Origin: Clostridium sp. CAG:628
Lineage (GTDB): Bacteria; Bacillota_I; Bacilli_A; RF39; UBA660
DNA length: 40,192 nt
Reading direction: 5' to 3'
Assembly: GCA_000438415.1 (NCBI GenBank)
Contig: FR902223.1
Coordinates: forward strand, 1-40,192
A program made the translations under genes and the position numbers. Within the stretch, counting starts at the first letter, position 1; every line of letters starts with the position of its first letter. This document shows positions 32,737 to 40,192 of the stretch, one piece after another. Below the pieces are notes generated by a model. The model worked only from the letters and a program-made list of their open reading frames with translations. It made no database searches and was not told the DNA's origin.

Positions 32737-33880
32737 ATTTAATGAAGATTTGCGTATTGATTTAACAAATGTTTTAACAGAAGATAATGTGCTTTTGGAA
32801 AACCGTAACTGTGAGAAAATGTATATTTATTCTACTCTGTTAGATAGATTAGAGGAGTCCGTAAAATTCCTTAATAAGAATTTAAGATTTTCTAAAGACA
32901 CTAACTGGTTTTATCTATTTATGTTACATTCTTGCAATATTATTTCTGGAGTGCATATCTTAGGCGAAGATATTAAAAATAATATAAATGATAAAATTAA
33001 CTTAGAAGAAAAATTAATGTATTTTAAGAATTTAAAGGTTTTTTATAAAAATGGTACTGATATTTATAATAAAATTAAATTTTCATGTGATAAGGAATTT
33101 TTTAATTTTTTAAGATCCACTTCATTTGCTCATCCATTTCAAACCAATGGTGCATACGGTAATAAATTAGAAGAAGAAGTTTTTTATTGCCCATATATAA
33201 CTTTAGATGATGAAAAATGTATTAATTTGACTATTTATAGCAATATAAGAGGAATAATATCTATTAACTTTAAATTTAAAAAATTAAAGGATTATGTTTT
33301 ATTTAATTATAATAAATTAGAAGAATATGTAAATTATTATAAAGATAAATATAATAAAATTACTAGTAAGAAACATCAAATAAACAGGTTATTATCTTTT
33401 GAAGATAAATTATCAAATATGATAGAAATTTTAGATAAATCTCATCAAGACTCATTTGATTTAAAAAACTTAAAGTGTTATTATTTATGTCAAAATACAT
33501 GTGAAGAAAATAAGCATGTAGTTCAAAAGTATAAGAAAGATATAGAAAATAAAATTGATGAGATGTGTTCACTTACTGAAAAGAGAAAATTTAGTAATTT
33601 AAATACTTTAGTAAATAGTTTTATTTATTGTAGACCATACAATAACGGAGAATATCATCATCAACTAGAAAAAATATATTCTAATCTTTGTGAGGAACGA
33701 GATGAACAAATCAAAAATTCCGCTAGGAAAATGGTTGAAAAATTTTCAAAAGGATTTGCTGGAGATTGGGTGATAATAAAGCCATACGAAATGACATGTG
33801 ACGAAATAAAAATGTTGGTAACTATAGCTTGTTATTATGAAAAAATGCAAGTAAATAATGAAATGACGGAGAAAGAATGA
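32729..33880 (+). CDS. HEPN-like protein embedded between hsdS and hsdR, candidate RNase effector
   Basis: This 383-residue, mainly helical cytoplasmic protein is not a known Hsd subunit. The key observation is LRSTSFAHPFQTN, where R129-x5-H135 fits the RX4-6H catalytic motif of HEPN ribonucleases (polar residue after Arg, Ala before His), preceded by helices as expected. A mixed region follows (EEEVFYCPYITLDD) and then a long helical half with Cys pairs. In the E. coli prr locus the HEPN anticodon nuclease PrrC lies in exactly this position and is held inactive by the Hsd complex. By analogy this may be a guard toxin, but there is no ATPase motif like PrrC's. The start overlaps hsdS by 8 bases. 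It stops in TGA, overlapping the next ATG (ATGA). Confidence 0.65.
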   Translation: MIKFNEDLRIDLTNVLTEDNVLLENRNCEKMYIYSTLLDRLEESVKFLNKNLRFSKDTNWFYLFMLHSCNIISGVHILGEDIKNNINDKINLEEKLMYFKNLKVFYKNGTDIYNKIKFSCDKEFFNFLRSTSFAHPFQTNGAYGNKLEEEVFYCPYITLDDEKCINLTIYSNIRGIISINFKFKKLKDYVLFNYNKLEEYVNYYKDKYNKITSKKHQINRLLSFEDKLSNMIEILDKSHQDSFDLKNLKCYYLCQNTCEENKHVVQKYKKDIENKIDEMCSLTEKRKFSNLNTLVNSFIYCRPYNNGEYHHQLEKIYSNLCEERDEQIKNSARKMVEKFSKGFAGDWVIIKPYEMTCDEIKMLVTIACYYEKMQVNNEMTEKE

Positions 33881-34527
33881 AAAAAATAGTAAATAATATT
33901 TGGACAATGGTGTATTTAATTATTATATTTTCTTCAGTATTGTTTAATCAAATTTTCGCTGTTAATGAATTGGTAATTTCTTTTTGTATAAGTATTATTA
34001 CAGGTTGCTTTGTAGCATTATTTTCTAGTTATAATGATTACTGTATTGAAAAAAATAACTTAACAGATGAAGTGGTAAATAAAGCGTTTTCTTATTACTT
34101 ATTTCTAAATGATTTAAAGGAAGATTTTGCCGGTGGATTAAACCAAGAATTTGATGGTAAAAAAATGATTTTAAAAGATTTTACAAGTAAAATTAAAAGA
34201 AAACTTAATGATTTTAATTATAGTACATCAATTAAGCTTATAAATTATATTTTTAACACTAAAAAAAATAAAAACAAAATATTGAAAATTAAAAATATAT
34301 TTTATGAAATAAGTGGCGTTAATATAATTACAAAATTATCAAATATTTTTATTTACAAAGATGGAATAGATGAGTTTTTAAATAATAGTAATTTTGAAGA
34401 ATGCATTTCTTTAATTAATAATGAAATTTTGCAAATAAATTCCGAAATGTTAAATATCGATAAAGAATACACAGAAATTTGGAATGATTTAATGGAAAAA
34501 GCAAAGGAGTGGATGATTAATGGTTAA
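33877..34527 (+). CDS. Two-TM membrane protein embedded in the restriction operon, unknown
   Basis: Two N-terminal membrane helices (residues ~8-28 and 33-53) precede ~160 cytoplasmic helical residues (LTDEVVNKAFSYYLFLNDLKEDFAGG...; final helix INNEILQINSEMLNIDKEYTEIWNDLMEKAKEW). It overlaps the HEPN-like gene by ATGA and hsdR by 8 bases, so all are translated as one unit. It may anchor or effect the HEPN-like protein at the membrane, or be its antitoxin. No family is recognised. Confidence 0.65.
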   Translation: MKKIVNNIWTMVYLIIIFSSVLFNQIFAVNELVISFCISIITGCFVALFSSYNDYCIEKNNLTDEVVNKAFSYYLFLNDLKEDFAGGLNQEFDGKKMILKDFTSKIKRKLNDFNYSTSIKLINYIFNTKKNKNKILKIKNIFYEISGVNIITKLSNIFIYKDGIDEFLNNSNFEECISLINNEILQINSEMLNIDKEYTEIWNDLMEKAKEWMING

Positions 34528-37500
34528 TATAATAAGTGAAAGTGATAACTATACAGTGGTTACTGAATATAAAGGTTTAGATAAGAAAAGCACAACTTAT
34601 CAAAGTGAAGATGCTTTAGAAAAAGAATTAATTAAAACACTAATGGAACAAGGTTATGAGTATTTAACTTTTAATAGTGAAAGTGAATTAATTAGTAATT
34701 TAAGAGATAAACTTGGTAAACTTAATAATCATGTGTTTAGTGATAATGAGTGGAATAATTTATTTAATAATGTAATAGCTAATAAGAATAATCATATACT
34801 TGAGAAAACTAAGTTAATTCAAGAAGATTATAAGCAACCTTTAAGACTAGATAATGGAGAGTTAATTAATGTTTATTTAATAGATAAAGATAATATACAT
34901 AATAATTGTTTACAAGTAATTAATCAGTATGAAAATAATGATGGTAATCATGAAAACAGGTATGATGTAACCATATTAGTAAATGGTTTACCTTTAGTAC
35001 ATATTGAACTTAAAAGAAGAGGAATAGACTTAAGAGAAGCATTTAATCAAATAGATAGATACCAAAGAGATTCATTCTGGGCTGGAAGTGGTTTATATGA
35101 ATATATTCAAATATTTATTATAAGTAACGGAACATATACTAAGTATTATTCTAATACTACAAGAGATTTACACTTGAAAACAGGTACTAAGAAAACTTCT
35201 AATACATTTGAATTTACTTCTTATTGGTCAGACCAAAATAATAATTCAATTATTGATTTAATAGATTTTGCTAAAACCTTCTTAGCAAAACATACTATCT
35301 TAAATGTACTTTGTAAGTATTGTGTATTTTCAACTGATGGCACTCTTTTAGTTATGAGACCTTATCAAATAGTTGCTACTGAAAAGATTATTAATAAAAT
35401 AGAAATATCTCATAATTATAAATTGTATGGAAGTATTAAATCAGGTGGATATATTTGGCATACTACAGGAAGTGGAAAAACACTTACAAGTTTTAAAACA
35501 AGTCAACTTGCTAGTAAGTTAAGTTTTATTGATAAAGTTGTATTTGTTGTTGATAGAAAAGACTTAGATTATCAAACAATGAAAGAGTATGATAAATTTA
35601 AAGAAGGATGTGCTAATAGTAACTCTAATACTAAAATACTAGAGTCTCAACTAGCTGATAATGATTCTAAAATAATAATAACTACTATACAAAAATTAAC
35701 TAATTATATAAAGAAATTTCCTAAACATAATGCATTTGATAAACAAGTAGTATTTATATTTGATGAATGTCATAGAAGTCAATTTGGAGATATGCACAAA
35801 GCTATTATATCTAAGTTTAAGTATTATTATATATTTGGCTTTACTGGCACTCCTATATTTAAAGAAAATGCTATAACTAGAAAAAGTATAGTCTTAACAA
35901 CTGAGCAAGTATTTGGAGAAAAACTACATACTTATACTATTGTAAATGCTATAAATGATAAGAATGTATTACCTTTTAGATATGAATTTGTAGAAAATAT
36001 TGGTAGAAAAAGTGATATAGAAGATGAAATGGCTTTTAAAATTGATAAAAATAGAGTGTTTAATAATCCAGTTAGAATAGAAAAAATAACTGAGTATATT
36101 ATCAATAACTTTGCTAGAAAAACTAAAAATAATGAAACTTATTTATTTAGTACTTTAGATAATGTTAAGGAAGTTGCTAAAGATAATAATGCTGTTGAAG
36201 TTAAGAAAAAGTATTATGTAAATGGATTTAATTCAATATTTGCTACTTCTTCAATTGAAGCTGCTAAAAAGTACTATGAATGTTTTAAAAATATACCTAA
36301 CAATTTGAAAGTCGCTTTAATATATAGTTATGGTGTTAATGATGAAGTTATTACTTGTTTTGATGATGAAAACTCTGAGTCTGCAGAAAATCTAAGTAAA
36401 AGCGATAGAGATTATTTAGACTATGCTATTAAAGACTATAATAAAATGTTTGGAACTACTTATGATACATCTAATGAAAAATTCCAAAATTATTATAAAG
36501 ATGTTTCTCTTAGAATGAAGAATAGAGAAATAGACATTTTAATTGTTGCTAATATGTTTTTAACTGGTTTTGACGCTAAGACATTAAATACTTTATGGGT
36601 TGATAAAAATCTTAATTATCATGGACTTATTCAAGCATTCTCTAGAACCAATAGAATACTTAATTCTGTTAAAACATTTGGTAATATAGTATGTTTTAGA
36701 GATTTGGAAAAGGAGCTTAACGATGCATTAGGTTTATTTGGAGATGCTGAAGCTTCTAGCATCGTTTTGTTAAAACCGTATGAAGATTATTTAAATGGTT
36801 ATGATGATGGTAAACACAGTTTTGTAGGTTATATAACTTTAGTTAATGAACTTAAAAGCAAATTTAATCCAGGTGAACTAATAGTCGGAGAGAGTAACCA
36901 AATTGAGTTTATCAAGTTATTTGGACAAATATTAAAAGCAAGAAATATTCTTTCTACTTTTGATAAGTTTAGTAATAACGATATATTAGATGCTAGAGAT
37001 GAACAAAATTATAGAAGTATATATATTGAACTAAATAATCAATATAAACAAAGAATGAAAGCAGATAAACTTGATGTTAGTAATGATATAGTTTTTGAAA
37101 TGGAATTAGTTAAGCAAATAGAAGTTAATGTTGACTATATTTTAAATTTAATTAAAGAGTATCATGATGGTAATATGGAAAATAAAGAGTTATTGATTAC
37201 TATTAATAGAATGGTTATGTCCAGTCCTGACTTAAGAAATAAGGTTGACTTAATTGATGAGTTTATTAGAAGTTTAAATAAGGATAGTAATGTATATAAT
37301 GACTTTAATTCTTTTATGAATAGTAAAAAGAAAGAAGAGTTAGACAAAATAATTTTAGAAGAGAACTTGGATAAAGAGAAAACTTATATGTTTGTAAAGA
37401 GAAGTTTTGAAAACGGAAGAGTAGAAACTAATGGTACAGAACTATCATCTATATTACCAGCAATGAGTAGGTTTGAAGCTGATAAAAAAAGAACAAAGAA

Positions 37501-37573
37501 GAAAGAAAGTGTTATTGTAAAACTAATTGGTTTCTTTGATAAATTCTTTAGTATTAGTAATTCGGAATTTTAG
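34520..37573 (+). CDS. hsdR: Type I restriction endonuclease subunit
   Basis: The N-terminal PD-(D/E)XK nuclease domain shows RYDVTILVNGLPLVHIELKRRG (Asp, then E-x-K). The helicase motor has Walker A HTTGSGKTLTS, motif II DECHRSQFG, motif III GFTGTPIF, and motif VI-like HGLIQAFSRTNRIL. A C-terminal helical domain completes 1017 residues, typical of HsdR. It translocates DNA with ATP and cleaves unmethylated DNA at a distance. The start overlaps the membrane-protein stop by 8 bases, and AAGGAG is inside the upstream gene. Intact. Confidence 0.97.
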   Translation: MVNIISESDNYTVVTEYKGLDKKSTTYQSEDALEKELIKTLMEQGYEYLTFNSESELISNLRDKLGKLNNHVFSDNEWNNLFNNVIANKNNHILEKTKLIQEDYKQPLRLDNGELINVYLIDKDNIHNNCLQVINQYENNDGNHENRYDVTILVNGLPLVHIELKRRGIDLREAFNQIDRYQRDSFWAGSGLYEYIQIFIISNGTYTKYYSNTTRDLHLKTGTKKTSNTFEFTSYWSDQNNNSIIDLIDFAKTFLAKHTILNVLCKYCVFSTDGTLLVMRPYQIVATEKIINKIEISHNYKLYGSIKSGGYIWHTTGSGKTLTSFKTSQLASKLSFIDKVVFVVDRKDLDYQTMKEYDKFKEGCANSNSNTKILESQLADNDSKIIITTIQKLTNYIKKFPKHNAFDKQVVFIFDECHRSQFGDMHKAIISKFKYYYIFGFTGTPIFKENAITRKSIVLTTEQVFGEKLHTYTIVNAINDKNVLPFRYEFVENIGRKSDIEDEMAFKIDKNRVFNNPVRIEKITEYIINNFARKTKNNETYLFSTLDNVKEVAKDNNAVEVKKKYYVNGFNSIFATSSIEAAKKYYECFKNIPNNLKVALIYSYGVNDEVITCFDDENSESAENLSKSDRDYLDYAIKDYNKMFGTTYDTSNEKFQNYYKDVSLRMKNREIDILIVANMFLTGFDAKTLNTLWVDKNLNYHGLIQAFSRTNRILNSVKTFGNIVCFRDLEKELNDALGLFGDAEASSIVLLKPYEDYLNGYDDGKHSFVGYITLVNELKSKFNPGELIVGESNQIEFIKLFGQILKARNILSTFDKFSNNDILDARDEQNYRSIYIELNNQYKQRMKADKLDVSNDIVFEMELVKQIEVNVDYILNLIKEYHDGNMENKELLITINRMVMSSPDLRNKVDLIDEFIRSLNKDSNVYNDFNSFMNSKKKEELDKIILEENLDKEKTYMFVKRSFENGRVETNGTELSSILPAMSRFEADKKRTKKKESVIVKLIGFFDKFFSISNSEF

Positions 37574-37582
37574 TAATGTGGG

Positions 37583-37611
37583 AAGTCTATTGTTTAATAG
37601 ATTTCTTTTTT
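37583..37611 (+). terminator. Intrinsic terminator of the hsd operon
   Basis: A 9-bp stem AAGTCTATT/AATAGATTT (one G-T pair), loop GTTT, followed by CTTTTTTT. Confidence 0.85.
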
Positions 37612-37625
37612 TATTATTTGGTCAA

Positions 37626-37734
37626 AGAAAAAAGCCCCGCAAGGGCTTTTACCAATTAGGGTGGCGTACTTAAGATACGCTTAAATAAAACTATTCACTA
37701 CCTAACTATCGACCTGACGAGATTTTCTCCGGTA
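37626..37734 (-). ncRNA. Candidate small RNA (~109 nt) downstream of the Abi_2 gene
   Basis: On the minus strand a strong promoter TTGACA (37763-37768), 17 bases, TATCAT (37740-37745) initiates near 37734. There is no ORF. The transcript can fold into a closing stem TTACC (37731-37735)/GGTAA (37649-37653), hairpin GAGA/TCTC (37719-37729), hairpin GCGTA/TACGC (37664-37680) and a pairing TTAGG..GTG/CAC-CCTAA. It ends in a terminator AAAAGCCC/GGGCTTTT plus T6. No downstream gene lies on this strand before the terminator, so a riboswitch is unlikely. It lacks the SRP RNA core. Its place next to an AbiF-like HEPN protein suggests an RNA antitoxin. This last step is inference. Confidence 0.6.
37628..37650 (-). 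terminator. Terminator of the candidate small RNA
   Basis: An 8-bp stem AAAAGCCC/GGGCTTTT with a 5-base loop. The minus strand continues TTTTTTCTTT. Confidence 0.85.
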
Positions 37735-37739
37735 ATATA

Positions 37740-37768
37740 ATGATATAATATTATGTGTTAAATGTCAA
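37740..37768 (-). promoter_or_regulatory. Promoter of the candidate small RNA
   Basis: A perfect TTGACA -35, a 17-base spacer and TATCAT -10 on the minus strand, with no coding sequence downstream. Confidence 0.75.
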
Positions 37769-37889
37769 CGATTTTATAAAATGTTTTCAAAAGTTAAATA
37801 AGATAGAATTTTACATAGAAATTGTTTGTTAAAGTATTTGTAAGAACAAAATCATTTTATAAGATGAAAGTAGTAAACGTTCAAATAAT

Positions 37890-37949
37890 TAAACGAAAAA
37901 GAGGAACAGCGTTCCTCTTTCTCCCCTTGATTAAGGGCATTTCATTACG
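37890..37949 (-). ncRNA. Second candidate small RNA (~60 nt) or structured 3' end of the Abi_2 mRNA
   Basis: TTTACA (37979-37984), 17 bases, TATTAT (37956-37961) on the minus strand would start a transcript near 37949. It contains a CCCTT/AAGGG hairpin (37924-37937) and then a 10-bp perfect hairpin AAAGAGGAAC/GTTCCTCTTT (37898-37920) ending in a T-run. It could equally be only the terminator of the Abi_2 gene, whose stop is at 38015. Confidence 0.45.
37896..37920 (-). terminator. Intrinsic terminator downstream of Abi_2
   Basis: A 10-bp perfect stem AAAGAGGAAC/GTTCCTCTTT with a 3-base loop. The minus strand continues TTCGTTT. Confidence 0.8.
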
Positions 37950-38014
37950 TATATAATAATACCACAAAATATGATTTTTGTAAATACGTAACTATTATAT
38001 ATTTATGTAAAAAA

Positions 38015-39529
38015 TTAATTTATATTCATAATTTTATCAAAATATTTTTTATCTATACCTGTATATCTTTTATATGCATTATCAAATAAAAAGTGTGTAT
38101 ATTTTAAACATTCATTGTTTTTTTCATTTAAATTCAATTGATTACAAAAATCTTTTTTTATATTATTTAATTTTGCATTTAATGATATCAAATCTTTTTT
38201 AATTTTTACTTCACTAGAATATTTTTTTATAATAGTATTTACTCCAAAATCTGTTTTACATAACTCTTCAATTTTTTTTAAAATATTTTCATATAATTCT
38301 GTTTCATTAACTGAAATATTAGCAGGTTTAAGGATTATGTTATATTTTTTATATACGTATACTAATTCATCATAAAAGTTACTATTTTCATCCAGATGAT
38401 TAATAAATTTTAATATAACATAAATTATCCAAGATAAATTAATGTTAGAATTACCAGTAAAGCTATTGTATTTGTCACTTCCCCAAAAATTAGCAAAGTA
38501 TGACATATATTTAGTATTTAATGCATATTGTCCTTTTGTATCATTTGCTTTTTTAGTTTTTGGTAGTAGATAATTAACCATGCTACCTTTAGTTGAAGAA
38601 CAGTCTTTTACATTAAAATTGTAAATTGGTTGATTGTGAGCTAGATTATTTCTGAATTTGCCAATAATTCTTAGCATTTCTCTCATTGCATTTAAATAAT
38701 CATTATAGTTCAGTTTTTGTTTTGGTGTAGTTATTTTAGAATAATCAAGTTTTAAATTTGTAAAGTAGTTTATACATTTTTCCAAAATATTTCTTACGTG
38801 TTCTTCTTTTAAGTTAGTAATTGTATTAATTGTTTCACCTAATGTTAATTCATTAATTAAAATCCAATAAGGTACAGATAAGTTTTGATTTATTTTTCTT
38901 TTGATCGGATTAGAATTTTTGTTGGTTTGTTTATCAAATATTTTTTTAATAGAATTAACAGCATTCTTTATATTTCCTTGACTAGTTTCATATTGGTTAA
39001 TGTCTGTTAAAAAATTGTCTTTTGCTTCTATGTTGTTTAAGTATACTACAAGAACATTTTTTAAACTTTCTTCAATGATAAGTGTATATTTAAGTAGTAC
39101 ACTTCTTAATTCATGCTCAAATTTATACATTCTAATGAAGTCACTGTACATTACTTTATTTGAGTAGATGTGATTATAATAATCAATTGTTTTGATCTTT
39201 TCTAAAAGTTCTTCATCTGTGTCTGAATTTTTATATTGTATACCGTATTTTTTGCATATTTGAAGTTTAATTGTTCTTATTAGCTGACTATTAGTCATTA
39301 TGCTGTTACTTACTCCAAAAATTTTTTTGTATCTATCAATTTCTTTATTGTTATTAATATTATCAATAATTTCATCTATATCTTCAATGTTAGTAGAAAA
39401 AATATTCTTATATGCATTTATAACTTGATAATAACTATACTTATCAAATTTGTTCTTCTTTTTTTCATCAAGAGCTATTCCCTTATTTTCAAGTTTTTTC
39501 TTTAATTTTATATTGCTATATGACTTCAT
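38015..39529 (-). CDS. Abi_2 family (AbiD/AbiF-like) abortive infection HEPN protein
   Basis: Family landmarks in order: an N-terminal helical region; the core helix YSDFIRMYKFEHELRSVLLKY with IIEESLK (about 128-157); VPYWILINELTLGETINTI (219-237); and the HEPN catalytic segment KFRNNLAHNQPIYNF with R293-x4-H298. A C-terminal ~190-residue extension (YMSYFANFWGSDKYN...; final helices) makes it longer (504 aa) than many AbiD/F proteins. HEPN proteins of this family are RNases that arrest or kill infected cells. AbiF has been reported as a toxin paired with an RNA antitoxin and as ancestral to Cas13. The minus-strand small-RNA candidates lie directly downstream. GGAGGG precedes the start. Confidence 0.88.
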   Translation of the reverse strand: MKSYSNIKLKKKLENKGIALDEKKKNKFDKYSYYQVINAYKNIFSTNIEDIDEIIDNINNNKEIDRYKKIFGVSNSIMTNSQLIRTIKLQICKKYGIQYKNSDTDEELLEKIKTIDYYNHIYSNKVMYSDFIRMYKFEHELRSVLLKYTLIIEESLKNVLVVYLNNIEAKDNFLTDINQYETSQGNIKNAVNSIKKIFDKQTNKNSNPIKRKINQNLSVPYWILINELTLGETINTITNLKEEHVRNILEKCINYFTNLKLDYSKITTPKQKLNYNDYLNAMREMLRIIGKFRNNLAHNQPIYNFNVKDCSSTKGSMVNYLLPKTKKANDTKGQYALNTKYMSYFANFWGSDKYNSFTGNSNINLSWIIYVILKFINHLDENSNFYDELVYVYKKYNIILKPANISVNETELYENILKKIEELCKTDFGVNTIIKKYSSEVKIKKDLISLNAKLNNIKKDFCNQLNLNEKNNECLKYTHFLFDNAYKRYTGIDKKYFDKIMNIN

Positions 39530-39596
39530 AAAACCCTCCTAAACTGATTATAACATTAATGTATAAGAATTCATATAGTTTGTTTCAATTTTCACA

Positions 39597-39627
39597 TAAA
39601 AAAAACGTTCAAAATATTATTGAACGT
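39597..39627 (-). terminator. Intrinsic terminator of cysS
   Basis: An 8-bp stem ACGTTCAA/TTGAACGT with a 7-base loop. The minus strand continues in T8. Confidence 0.85.
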
Positions 39628-39633
39628 CAATTT

Positions 39634-40192
39634 TTACCTTCTATCATTCAAAGCAATACCAATTTCCTTTAATTCATCTCTAATCTTGTCAGATTCAGCA
39701 TAATTTTTTTCTTCTCTATACTTATTTCTAATACTTTGTATAATGTTAATTAACTCAGCTTCCTTATTAGAACTTGTCTCTGTAAAAGATAGACCTAGAA
39801 TATTTTCAACATACTCACTAATGAAGTTATTATAACTTATTAGTTTATCAATATTCTTACTTGTTTGAAGTTCAGTATTTGCAAGTTTAATTATCTCATA
39901 TAAATAAGTTATTGCAAGTCCTGTGTTAAAATCGTCATCCATTGCTTCAGTAAACTTCTTTTTTAGGCTGCTAACAGTTTCATCATCAGTTACATGTTTA
40001 TCAACATCTTTAATAGCATTTCTTAAATTATTAACAGTTTCACTAACTTTCTTAAATTGTTTTTCAGTATCAAGTAATTGTTCATCGTTAAAATCTGTTG
40101 GTTTTCTATAATGGTTTTGTAGTATATAGAAACGTACTACCATTGGATTATATTTTTTAAATAAGTCATCAAGAGTTATAAAGTTTCCTAAA
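39634..40192 (-). CDS. cysS: Cysteinyl-tRNA synthetase, C-terminal part (cut by window edge)
   Basis: The minus-strand frame is open to the window end: LGNFITLDDLFKKYNP precedes MVVRFYILQNHYRKPTDF, the conserved CysRS segment just after the catalytic core. DALNDDFNT-like MDDDFNTGLAITYLYE and the C-terminal EKNYAESDKIRDELKEIGI tail are diagnostic of CysRS. So the visible 169-residue ORF starting at 40143 is not the real N-terminus. The catalytic HIGH and KMSKS motifs lie outside the window. It charges tRNA-Cys. Ends in its own terminator before Abi_2. Confidence 0.93.
   Translation of the reverse strand, partial: LGNFITLDDLFKKYNPMVVRFYILQNHYRKPTDFNDEQLLDTEKQFKKVSETVNNLRNAIKDVDKHVTDDETVSSLKKKFTEAMDDDFNTGLAITYLYEIIKLANTELQTSKNIDKLISYNNFISEYVENILGLSFTETSSNKEAELINIIQSIRNKYREEKNYAESDKIRDELKEIGIALNDRR

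Noticed and set aside
37626..37734. SRP (4.5S) RNA or a riboswitch
   Set aside because: The SRP core (GGAAGGA...AGCAGC) is missing, although GTCAGGTC is present. No gene follows on the same strand for a riboswitch to control, and no known aptamer signature was recognised.
37574..38014. CRISPR array or tracrRNA near the HEPN genes
   Set aside because: No regularly spaced direct repeats and no cas gene in the window.

Overview
The window is very AT-rich. It shows AGGAGG-type ribosome binding sites, U-run terminators, a T-box leader, a glmS ribozyme, cell-wall anchoring signals and LysM/SleB wall enzymes. This is a low-GC Bacillota genome. An [FeFe]-hydrogenase points to an obligately anaerobic fermenter, plausibly a gut lineage of Bacilli (RF39/Erysipelotrichales-like) or Clostridia. 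The code is standard: tryptophan is TGG and the tRNA-Trp has a CCA anticodon. TAA dominates as stop, TAG is second, and TGA ends only two called genes.

Layout. 1-7.3 kb: a membrane-anchored XRE regulator, an anchored thioredoxin-like protein, a lipoprotein, a small membrane protein, a LysR regulator, two adjacent related coiled-coil/zinc-ribbon proteins of unknown role, a PHP phosphoesterase and a GT4 glycosyltransferase. 7.3-17.5 kb, surface region: a large VWA/MucBP wall protein, a decayed ORF, an HTH regulator split by one extra A in an A8 run, and divergent from it three secreted or membrane proteins behind a promoter whose -35 lies in a perfect palindrome. A frameshifted remnant and an amidase with five LysM repeats follow. 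17.5-28.8 kb, mostly housekeeping: [FeFe]-hydrogenase, SleB-like hydrolase, two small unknown proteins, tRNA-Trp running directly into a Val T-box and valS, a Fic protein, an Mbeg1-like hydrolase, glmS behind its ribozyme, and a NERD protein.

28.8-39.5 kb is a defence island. A complete type I restriction-modification operon (hsdM, hsdS, hsdR) carries two extra genes between hsdS and hsdR: a protein with a HEPN-like RX5H motif and a two-TM membrane protein. All junctions overlap by 4 or 8 bases. Upstream lies a 48-codon ORF containing a G10 tract, and its 3' end forms an intrinsic-terminator hairpin. This looks like a possible phase-variable, translation-coupled attenuator for the operon. hsdS has three perfect 12-bp repeats between its target domains, the arrangement that alters recognition spacing in EcoR124-type enzymes. 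Next on the minus strand comes an Abi_2 (AbiD/AbiF-like) HEPN protein, followed downstream on the same strand by two compact promoter-plus-hairpin-plus-terminator units that look like small RNAs. AbiF-type HEPN proteins have been reported to pair with non-coding RNA antitoxins, so this is a candidate RNA-protein defence module. The window ends inside cysS.

The strongest candidates for something undescribed are (1) the hsdMS-HEPN-TM-hsdR operon with its G-tract leader and (2) the Abi_2/small-RNA locus. All functional statements come from reading motifs. No database search or folding program was run.
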